A stretch of 64,000 nucleotides of DNA from Diplocarpon mali. Lineage: Eukaryota > Ascomycota > Leotiomycetes > Helotiales > Drepanopezizaceae. Of this stretch, positions 44,977 to 54,335 are shown piece by piece. Both the position numbers and the translations under genes were made by a program. Under the pieces are notes generated by a model, which worked only from the letters and a program-made list of their open reading frames with translations, made no database searches and had not been told where the DNA came from. How positions within the stretch are numbered: position 1 is the stretch's first letter; each line of letters opens with the position of its first letter. The stretch covers positions 94,004-158,003 of the forward strand of contig JAENRP010000085.1 of the NCBI GenBank assembly GCA_024741835.1, in the 5' to 3' direction.

Positions 44977-47372
44977 ATGCAGGCAGTTACTGACAAGATG
45001 CTGTTCGCTCTGCCAGATTTTATGGCATCACCAGAGCGCAAAAAGGACCAACGTCCTCGCCCGTTACAACTTTCCAAATCCTTTACCAAACCTCCACCTG
45101 CCAGTCCTGAGCATGGGAATCGAATCCAACGAGCCAGTACTATCCAGAATGGGGCGATGGCTCGTGAAAATACGGCAGACAATCCAGATGCATCGCCAGG
45201 GAAGAGTAGATTTCGAACACCAGATATATTCGAGAAAGGAGGCTCCGCGGATGAGGTAGATAATGCAGCTGTTAAAGCTTCTGGGAAATTGCCCGATGAT
45301 TTCGATCAACTTCCGATAGAGCTTGTTAGCTTGAGTGACAGGTTAGTGCTTCAGACGTAAGGCTTATGAGAGTTCTAATTGGCGGCGCCTAGCTTCATCG
45401 ACTCCCTTTCTGCCAAAGTCCATAAAGCTCCTCCGACTGTCGACAAGTTGTCCGCCTTATTCCAAGATTTTTATGTTGTCGCTGCCACGCATATCAACAC
45501 CCATATATCTGCGCTCTCCTCCAAGCAGCACCGGACAAGCTCACCAGCCCCTTCCGTGGCCAGTAAGATAAGGGCAAAGGCTGCCTCGACTAGCAGCAAA
45601 GATAGGCCCAAGATCCCACCCGCTGGGAGAGACTTGGAGCAGCAAATGCTGACTGCTGACGAGATTGCGGATCGAAAGCGAGCCCGGAAGGTTCTCGAGC
45701 AGAAGAGGGCTGCTCTGGAAGAGGCTGTCGAGAGAAGGGTGACAGAAGGGATCTATAACCGTATATGGAGGCACAGGAGTACACAAGATGAGGCTCAGGA
45801 CGAGAAATTGCGGTCAAAAACTGCGGCCCTTTCAGTAGTAGGGATAGGATTGACAGATCTCGGGATCGACTTGGGTCAAGAATCAAGCGAGGATCCAGAT
45901 GCAACGAAAAATAAGGAGAAAGAGGTCCGAGAATGGCTCGAAGGTGCCAGAGAGGAGCTCATTGCTATGAACGACGAGAAATATCCTCTCGGTAAATTGC
46001 ATCATCTGAAAGCTGCTCACAAGGCGATTGTCGATACACTCTCACACTTCCACCCATCTTCGTCGGCAGACGAAATTATGCCATTGTTGATCTACACTCT
46101 GATCACATCTAGACCTGAAGGTATTGATGTCATGAGCAACTTATACTTCATCCAAAGATTTCGCAACGAAAGTAAAATTGATGGGGAGGCTGCCTATTGT
46201 TTGACGAATCTGGAAGCCGCGATCACATTTCTCGAAACCGTTGATCTCGCAAGTTTGAGAGCTGACGAGAAGCTATCCGGGCCTCCGAAGCCAAGCAGTC
46301 GACCCAACACACCAGGAATGGAAATAACTGATCCAATGTTGGCACTGTCGCCCTTACCAACGCCATCGACTCCCAAGGTCATTTCAGACAAGGCAAGCCC
46401 AACCCTCCCGAAATTCCCTGCCTCTCCAACAAACGTGCCGAGGCCGACGAGCCAGCACCTGCAAAATCGACGACTCGGCGATATGTTTCAACCACCTGCA
46501 GCCCTGGGTGCGGCTGGAGATGCTGTCCTCAATACTGCTGATCAGGGCTTCAAAACAATCGGCAACAGTCTCGGAGACAGCTACAAATTCCTACTCGGAA
46601 AGCTGAAGGAGCGTCAAGAAGAGTCTACAGGCCAAAAAAATGAGATAGTTGCACCGAAAACACTCGATGATGCTCGGAAGCTTGTCAGCACGCCCCCACT
46701 AGAAGAAGAAGAGTCAGCCAGTGGGGCAAGTTCTCTCCATAGCCTAGAAGTGACGAGAAGAGCTAGGGGAGATTCTGGAGACAGGCTCGATGACAAAGTT
46801 CATAGTATCATCGGCGGCAGAAAGTCGGCTCGTGACAGAAGCACTGATAGCGTACGAAGCGCTAGCACTACCGGTAGCAGCAAGAAAGTTGCATTCGCTC
46901 AAGAAGGTGCAGATAAGTCTCCTTCGCCCTTGCAAAATTCGGCGGCTCCAACTTCAGCGTCAACAGGAAACCCGGCCCTCGTGGACTCAATGCGCAATTT
47001 TGGCAACTCTTTGAATCCCATCAACAGAATTGCCGGGATGGGGATGATGCGTGGTTTCGGGCGCACGGTACCTGTTGCTACCACCCCTAATGCATCAGGG
47101 CCTAGCAAAACAGCATCGGATGGCGGTGTTGCTGAACTGACAACTGCAAGTAAGCTTTTCCGAGTCAAAGTCCTTACTAACCTGAAAATATATAGGCCTT
47201 CCCGGATCTAGCACCAATGCAACCCCAGAAAGAGCTGTCGAAGATCTCTCCACCGATCAAGAAGTTTATGGAGATGCAAAACCCAGGTGAACTACGTATC
47301 AATGAGGTCTTGGAATTACTGAGAGATTATAGAAGATTGGCTGGGGCTTTGAAAGACATGGGCGCTGTGTGA
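44977..47372 (+). CDS. VPS9-domain protein, probable Rab5-type guanine nucleotide exchange factor
   Basis: Three exons, 44977-45341, 45393-47149 and 47212-47372, give 760 residues. The first join reads SLSD-SFIDSLSAKVHKAPPT. The VPS9 domain is at about residues 310-410, with SADEIMPLLIYTLITSRPEG, the DVMSNLYFIQRF helix and GEAAYCLTNLEAAITFLE; these include the conserved Asp and Tyr/Thr positions that engage Rab5/Ypt51. Upstream is a helical region rich in Lys/Glu/Arg; downstream is a long disordered Ser/Pro-rich part, then a conserved C-terminal helix KKFMEMQNPGELRINEVLEL. Likely acts in endosomal fusion, like yeast Vps9 or Muk1; it lacks an obvious CUE domain, so Muk1-like is the nearer comparison. 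The last intron allows either a GT-AG (used here) or a GC-AG choice; both keep the same C-terminal frame. Confidence 0.88.
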
Positions 47373-47382
47373 TTAAATGGAT

Positions 47383-48288
47383 TTATCCGTAGTCTTCACT
47401 GTATTGTAATCTGGCATGGCGTGGTGGCGTTGGTGGCATTTGAGAGTACGATCTTATATATGCATTTCGTGGGCTAAGAGTTGGGAGATGCAATACAAGG
47501 GTGAGCGAGCGATGCTCCCGGATCTGTCTGAAGCCTCTTCTTTTGAACCACTGTGATACTTTACTTTGAACGTGTCGATGGATGGGAAAACCAAGTACCA
47601 GTCGATATCTTTGAACAGTCATGAACCCAGCCAACACAAGACAGGAATTGCTCAATACAAACCCACTAGGACCACCATGGTGCATCTGCAAAGCATAATA
47701 GTAAGATATGACACCATTTTGTGCCACGGCCAAGTTTCTGGTAAGGCTCATCGCCGTCATCCTCTTTATAGCGGACCTAGGGCTCAAGACTTTCCAAGCC
47801 TGCAACAGCATTTCGTAGGCCCTGCACTCGGCCATGATCTTGATCGTGGTCCGAAGCCCCTGCACACGCTTAGAAAAGCCGAAGGGGCTATAGTCGCCTA
47901 TCAAGAGGCAACAGATAGAGCCGCTCAGTATAGGGGCATTAGAGGCCAGGAAGAAGCCTGGGACGCACAAGCACCCAAGCAACTTGACCCCGTGCCAGCC
48001 ACATCGAGCAATTCTGCAAGTTTCAGTGATCGCGGATACGACATGAAAACGAACCAGTCACGTTGCTCTCGATGAGACGTGCAATCTACATTCTGCCACG
48101 GAGACACAGACAGTGAAAGCAATAAAGAAGACAGTAATTATCGGAGAGATCACAACACGGGAAAGAGCCGTATCGAGGCCACGCCAAACTGTATGTACAT
48201 TAACCTCCTCACCGCATTTGCTCCACACGGCTTCAGACACAGTTGAGAAAAAGGAGGTCAAAACAGAGCGAAAACCGCGCGACGGCAT
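47383..48288 (-). CDS. Putative membrane protein, unknown function
   Basis: A two-exon model, 48288-48062 and 48013-47383, uses a 48-bp GT-AG intron and gives 285 residues (SSRA-T-IARCGWHG join). One strong hydrophobic helix (VVISPIITVFFIAFTVCVSVA) is near residue 55, and a second hydrophobic stretch (GCLCVPGFFLASNAPILSG) follows shortly after the intron. The rest is basic with scattered hydrophobic runs. I do not recognise a family. It ends only 10 bp from the 3' end of the VPS9-domain gene on the opposite strand. An overlapping plus-strand frame (47566-48075) is less hydrophobic and has no better claim. Support is frame length, a usable intron and the helix only. Confidence 0.4.
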
Positions 48289-48658
48289 TATGGAGAGAAG
48301 CCGGTAATAATACAGTATCCTGCGAAAGAAACCTCTAAACCAATACAAATGTGTGTGTTAGTTCAATCTAAGCGCGGTTTGAAACAAGTGTGTTGTTGCT
48401 CTTGGTGCATGATTTATTTACAATTTTCCCAATTAAGCGAGCGACCGGGTAAAACAGAACGAACCGACGCGGCACAAAACTCCACCAAAATTAGGCAAAA
48501 AGATCAGGGGGGACGGGTGGAAAGAAATGCAAAACTCAATTGAAAGCCCACAACACTGTTGTGAGGTTCCAATCTACAAACCTAATTGAATAGGTTTTCC
48601 GTACGGGTTGATGCTCCCCAGAGGGTAAATGTGATATATGGTGATAGATAGCGGTCAC

Positions 48659-48717
48659 TCAACAGCTGGTCAGTCAACAGTGGGAATTTCTTCCCACTGC
48701 ACTATTCCAGCTGTTGA
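48659..48717. repeat. Nested inverted repeat (double-stem hairpin)
   Basis: An outer 11-bp pair (TCAACAGCTGG at 48659-48669 with CCAGCTGTTGA at 48707-48717) encloses an inner 9-bp pair (CAGTGGGAA at 48678-48686 with TTCCCACTG at 48691-48699) around a 4-base loop. Both pairs are perfect. Function unknown. Confidence 0.85.
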
Positions 48718-50532
48718 TGATGGAGGCAATCGTATTTAGCTTGATAATGACGTGGGATTTCCTGGTGGGGTGCCGGGGAAAGCGCGGTGGGAAGCGAGTG
48801 TGATTAGGCGGAGGTGAGGGTTTAGAGGGTGATTGTGAGGATTTGAGTCTTGTATTTGAGACAAAGCAACACTCTGGGGTGCTTGGTCATCACTTTACTA
48901 CGGCATTGAAAGATATTGACGATTTCATGTTGACACTTTTACAAGAGCACATCATCTCCCCAGCAACGTCCTGACACGTACAAACTGCGGCACGAACCCT
49001 TAGGTCATGACCAGCATCATATGAGAGATTTCAACCGATAGAGACTTGATGCGGTGAAAGCCAAATAGTAGTACTGTTAGTGAGCCGGCAAAAGTCTCTC
49101 GGCTTCTTTGCATCTCAGCAGACCAGAGTATAGTATCAGATCCTAGCCAAGCCTTCTTCTTAAGAAGCTGACTCCTCCCAAAAAGGCAGTCACCCTGATT
49201 AAGACAATCAGTTCTCCGTTCGCACTGCAATTTCCAACCATGCATGTCCCCTCCACGACTTGCATTTCAGTCGAGCTTCGCTCGATAAGTGCTCCAGAAG
49301 CTACGGCACCAACCTCCCTGGCCGTGCCCATGATACTAATCAGAAATCTCTTATCCATCGACGGATCTCCCTTTGCCATTCTGAAAACTTCGGCATCAAG
49401 CACAAGAATGGTAGCCCCAACTATCGAGGTCAGGACGACTGTCCTGAGGCAGAAGCGATCGCGCAGCATACCCTTCAAAACTATGGCTACCCCGGCGGCG
49501 TTCAGAAGTGCTACCAGAAACGCGTCAATCGACTCGGCAGGCCTAGTGAGCTTGCAGATGTCGGAGGTAGGTAATACGAGAAGAATTCGTACCCAAGCGA
49601 TTCGATAACAAATCTGACCTGCAAGAGTCAGGAGCTTGGCGATTCGCGAAAACTGAGGGATTCACCTGAACAAAAACAGGTATTCCAATTGATTCCAAGA
49701 CCCCAGAATTAGGCTCACAGAAGTGTTTCTCTCCGAAGTATCCTCTGTGCATCTATTGGAAAATATCCTTGCCCCGACGCAGACCTTCGTTCTCACGGCC
49801 AGACGCCAGACTTCTAGAATCACACGTACGCCGAGCTGGAAATTTTTACTTTTCATTCTACGTTCTGGATCTGCGTGTTTAAGTATCTATTCTCGATTTG
49901 CGGAGGGTGGGCCGCCGATTATTCGGGTTGGGATGTGCTTTAGAAACGTTGCACTGTCAAGACATTTCAAGTCATTGATGGCCGCAAAACAGACTAGTAT
50001 CTCGTATGGGGATGGTAGAAACACAGACCTGAGCTAAATTTACCGTGAAAGAAAACCATAGCCAAAGAACACTCTGATGTCGATAACGCGCGTCTCAGAT
50101 TAAATAATAATAGAAGGGAAAACTTATTAGTATCTCCCCTGTAAAATGTCGCCCTCTAAATTGACTTCTTACGTGCAGATAGAGCCAACAATGACGTATA
50201 CGGAGTGATCATTGCTTCTAGATCTGATACATACTTAAAGCGGTCCCTTAGTCCTTGTTACTCAGTGAAGGGCGGTAGGAAAGAAGAAAATAAATAGATA
50301 AGAGACCCCTGAAGAGGGATACTCGCTTAAACTCGCTTAGACCGTATCGCATTGTTGACATCCTCACTAGGCGTACTTCGCCCACTCCCTAGCCTGTGGG
50401 CCGGGGGATCGGCGAAGATGAACGGCGCTAGCCAACACGCTGCTAGAGCTTGATACTGTCTACTAGCGGCACTGTCTATGTATATAGATGAAACCCTGGC
50501 TAGACCCGTCTCTGTGCCCCCTGGGAGGCTCG

Positions 50533-50557
50533 GATGATGGGCTTTCAGCCCATCATC
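50533..50557. repeat. Perfect 11-bp hairpin
   Basis: GATGATGGGCT and AGCCCATCATC pair perfectly around a TTC loop. There is no T tract or gene end next to it, so the purpose is unclear. Confidence 0.85.
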
Positions 50558-50790
50558 GATAGACGACAATGACTAGCACCATCATAATCACCATCACCTA
50601 GCCTGCGGGCCGATCTTGATCGAGGGTCATGCTTGTACCGGCAGTGGTTTTGGGGAGGACTTGCGCCGTACAGGAAAAAGCAGGGGTCGGCATATGAAGC
50701 GAACACTTTCGGCATAGATACTATGTATGTATGTTACACTGGGCTACAGATGCCCAGGTTAAGATTCTCGATTATGCAGATACGGTTAGG

Positions 50791-51008
50791 CTGAGAAATA
50801 TCAAGGAGAAGTTAAGATTTCATCCCCAGATTATATCCTCCAGTCTAAGATTCCTCCCAAACAGCGTGGTGCACCTAGGTCGAATGAAAGTGAGGCGTTT
50901 ACACTGAGAAATATGAAGGAAACAATGAAATTTGCTCCGCAGATTATACCCTCCAGTCTAAGTTCCCTCAAAGCCGCATGATGCCCCTTGGATAAATGAA
51001 AGTGATGC
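50791..51008. repeat. Imperfect tandem duplication, about 113 bp unit
   Basis: Copy 1 spans about 50791-50896 and copy 2 about 50904-51008. Both start CTGAGAAATAT and share CAGATTATA, CTCCAGTCTAAG and GAATGAAAGTGA-like words at the same spacing. Copies have diverged by substitutions and small indels. It ends about 70 bp beyond the stop of the secreted Gly-Tyr protein gene. Confidence 0.8.
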
Positions 51009-51075
51009 TCAGATGTCTCGAGGAGGTGGTGTGTCACCCGTTGGGTCCTTGTAATACCACGAGCCCGAGGATGCT

Positions 51076-51971
51076 TTAGTAATGGCCGTAGGAGCCATAG
51101 CTTCCGTACCCTAAATGATCATAGCGTCATTAATTCTCATTCAAACTCGGGGAGTGTATTCTGGCATCACACTGGACACGGGCACTTGGCTCAAATTCTG
51201 GAGATTTTACTTACCCTTGGGAGATGGAGTGGGCGTGTTAGTTGGCTTGGTCGAGGTTGAGGACTTCTTGGAGGTTGAAGCAGCAGGGTAGTTCTGGTAT
51301 CCTGCATAGTTTCCGTAGGCTGCAGGAAGTTAGCGATGACAACTGTCGACATTGAAAAATAAGGGGGGTAAGTTGTAGAACATAAACAAGCAGTATCCTG
51401 GGACACTGGGAGGCATCTGACGCTCTCACTTACAGCCATATTTTCCGTAGTCCGCTCTCTCAACAAGCTTTGCCTCAGGAACTGGCTCGGGGGCGGCGTC
51501 AGCCTCTCGCTTGTAGCTTCCGTAGGAACCATATGAGCCGTATCCTAATATTTTATCGTTAGCGATACGCTGCAGAGACTTCTCATAGCTATCGAAATAG
51601 TGCGTGATTCAATAGTATTGGCGAGGGCTGAGGGGTTAAGCCTACCGGTTCTGGTTGGGGTAGGGGAGGGGGTCGAAGAAGAGGTACTAGTTGACCCGGA
51701 GCTCGTGGAGGGAGAGGGAGAAGGAGACGAGACAGCTGGGTAGTTTCCATAGTCTGAAGAAGATAAGTCAGCGAATGACAGATATTATGTCAAGAGTAAA
51801 AAGGGGATTTGGGAGAAAGGATTTGGAGCTCAAGTTCAGAAGTCTCTACTCACTGCCATAGTTGCCATAGTTTCCATAATCAGCTCTCTTCTCTTGCGGG
51901 GCAGCAGCCGGCATGGCAGAGACGCAGACTGCCGAGGCAGCTGCCAAAATAGCGAAGGATGAGAAACGCAT
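51076..51971 (-). CDS. Small secreted Gly-Tyr repeat protein with Kex2-type sites, possible peptide precursor
   Basis: Five exons, 51971-51854, 51753-51646, 51544-51434, 51319-51215 and 51110-51076, give 158 residues; all four introns fall in phase 1. Residues 1-19 are a signal peptide (MRFSSFAILAAASAVCVSA). A dibasic site KR lies at 28-29, followed by ADYGNYGNYGNYGNYP. A Ser/Pro/Thr spacer leads to GYGSYGSYGSY and a second KR at 87-88 (KREAD, similar to the spacer of yeast alpha-factor). A second round follows: ERADYGKYGSYGNYAGYQN, spacer, and the end GYGSYGSYGHY. So the mature part is two copies of one module. No family name is known to me. It could be a structural wall or matrix protein, or a Kex2-processed precursor; the nearby UstYa-family gene makes the latter worth testing. 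Confidence 0.82.
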
Positions 51972-53393
51972 GTTTGGATCTGTAGAGGTGAAGGGGGCTT
52001 ATGTGGACTGGAAATGAGCTTGTCTAGAGTAAAAAGGAAGAGAGGTAAATGTTGAGTTCTGCGATGGAGCGGGGGAGGGACTATATAGCCGCAATTTTTG
52101 TGATTACCGCGCTTGTGTTCGACGTGCTGTGGCACTTAGATACGAGGGTTTTTTTTAACAGATCCAAGTAGCACTTGAACGGGATCTAGTGTGATTCCTC
52201 GTGTAGATCAGGATTGAGGTGTACGAAAGACACCGGAGGAGGCCCGACACTTACTGGTGGCGTACCAGCCTGTACGAAGCGACGCGGGCCAGCTCTTTGT
52301 GCAGTAGGTACGTTAAGATGCATTATTAGTTGCTGATGATACGATTTTGCGCCCCGAGTAGTGGTAAGCTTGAGCAGTAAAGGAGCGGTCAGTGCGGCAT
52401 GCTACACTCTAAAATCCAGCCATCGTACTAGCGACCGATGAACAAAATGAAATGTTATGAAAACAACATCAGATGATGTTACTGGTCGCACTCTCTGGGC
52501 CTGTGGGACGGTGAGTCTGCTTTGAGACTCACATGGAGCCCTGGAGGCTCTCGTATCGCAGGAATAATTCCGTAGCCTTGCATGACAGAGGCGACATTGG
52601 CAGCATAGATTGCACATTGGATTGTACTACAGCTGAATGCAGAAAGCCACTCGATGTGAATAACCGAGGAGTATGGCCGGTAGTACAGCACTACAGTCCT
52701 GGAGCTTGACCCCGACAGTCGCCGGTTGTCGGCCTTTCGAGAGCGTGCCCGGCAAGTGGACATTGGTGTAGCAGAAGAGAGGAGCATTATCTGAGCAGCT
52801 GGGAATATTCGTTGGCGGATATCGACGAGCGAGGCTTGAATAGGAGTGTTTAGCCAATCCATTTCGTGATATCTCGAGAGGTTTCGAGGTGGGTGGTTGG
52901 ATTAGCGTGCTGAGTAGCTCAAGCACGCCAAGGCCCGCGGAAAGGGACCCTGGTGGACGTGATGCGGGGTGCTGCTGATGTCGTACCTCGTATTCTTGAC
53001 CGTCGAGCCAGGCGAGTCCAATATCTACGTCCGTCGAATGTATGATGATGATGGTGGTGGTGGCGACGATGATGAGATGAGACTCGTTACACCGACCGTT
53101 CCACAACATAGCGCCCACTCGCATCTTAGTGCACCATCGCGGCAGAGGTCTGATGTAAACACGGGCATTGGGCGGGACCTGGAGCCATGGGGTTTTCCAG
53201 ATCGCACTGGTCAAAGTCCTGCGTGGAGCCAGGTTGCATCTCTCGAAGCAACACTCAAATTGAGTACTCGCCAGCACATCTCCACTCGTTGCTGGCTGAT
53301 CCAAGATCTCTTTGGCGGGTTGCCTGAAGCCGTCCCAGTGCGATCCCTCAGGAAATCAACATACTCCTCCGCTGCGTCTATTCCCTACTCAAT
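51972..53393. other. Divergent intergenic region, Gly-Tyr protein and UstYa-family gene
   Basis: The two genes point away from each other across 1.4 kb. A 225-codon frame on the minus strand (52627-53304) has no features and overlaps three other frames, so I treat it as chance. A short polyT/TAC-type promoter for the secreted protein may lie near 52070-52160. Confidence 0.45.
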
Positions 53394-54335
53394 ATGTCCC
53401 AGCACATCGAATACAGGAGCCAGAGTGACTCCCAGTCCGTAGATGATTGCGAGAAGCTACTCTGCCCGAACCCCGATACATCACTTCCATCGCGCTCCAG
53501 GGGAATTCACACATGGGCCGCCCTCATTGCGACACTACTTGCCTCGATTACCTGCTTCGGATTGGGAACTTGGGTTGGGAGTCGGACGAACGACGGGTCC
53601 TGCTTGGAACACGTCCAGAGATACTGTAAGTCTTGGTATCTACCGACTCTGCAACTTGCACGTCGCTAACCTCGCAATAGCTCCCATCCTAAGTGAAGTC
53701 GACCGCTCTTATCATACTGTTCGATTCAACGGATCCTTCATGAAGGAGAACGTCTTTCGGCAAGGTGCAGGGCCGGAAGTTGATGCCGCGTGGGAGTCTC
53801 TGGGCATCAATTGTGAGATTCCCTCTCCCAGTTGTAGACTTGTCTTCTGATTCGTTGCATAGATAGAGGTATAGCTGTTCCGGTCAGCGAGGGCGCCAAA
53901 TCGGGCTTGAAACATGACCATGTCCAAATCAGTCCTAAACACGGCGGTGGCTTTCCTGCAAATGTCGAAGGTCTCCACCACCTTCACTGCTTGAACCTCG
54001 TACGTCAGTCTCTCTACTACAATATCGACTACTACCGTTCCCAGGGCAAGGGTGCCTTCGTCAACGATGATAACATTGTCCGCTACCACGTCTCCCATTG
54101 CCTCGACATTGTCCGCCAGCAACTCATGTGCACTCTAGACACAGGGCTTCTGGGTCAGATTTGGTGGGATCGCGAGTATCCCAAGGCCTTCGTTGACTTC
54201 AACACGGAACATACGTGCAAGAACTTTGATGCGATCCGGAAGTGGGCAGAGGAGAGACAGATTCCAGAGAAGGTTCCAGAGGACTTCTTGAAGCCGCCGC
54301 AAGTTGGGGATACCATCTATGAGGCAATTCCTTGA
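53394..54335 (+). CDS. UstYa-family (DUF3328) protein, putative peptide-modifying oxidase
   Basis: Members of this family (UstYa/UstYb, cyclochlorotine CctO-type) modify or cyclise ribosomal and other peptides in fungal secondary metabolism. Exons 53394-53625, 53681-53812 and 53863-54335 join as QRY-S-PILSEVD and GIN-YRGIAVPV, giving 278 residues. There is one N-terminal membrane span (about 39-62, AALIATLLASITCFGLGTWVG), then the DUF3328 domain with WESLGIN, and both hallmark HXXHC motifs: HHLHC (160-164) and HVSHC (197-201). A third Cys-bearing phrase (QQLMC) follows, then a Cys-containing HTCKNFDAI and the end WAEERQIP. All motifs expected for activity are intact. It lies 1.4 kb from a secreted precursor-like gene. 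Family call is firm; substrate is unknown. Confidence 0.9.

Larger units (their letters stand above)
48289..51075. other. Long intergenic region with hairpins and a tandem duplication
   Basis: No gene I can support in 2.8 kb. Overlapping frames at 49143-49608 on both strands show no family features. Notable structures, listed separately, are a nested inverted repeat at 48659-48717, a perfect hairpin at 50533-50557 and an imperfect tandem duplication at 50791-51008. Confidence 0.45.

Noticed and set aside
52627..53304. 225-codon minus-strand frame between the Gly-Tyr and UstYa-family genes
   Set aside because: No family features, and it overlaps several equally open frames.
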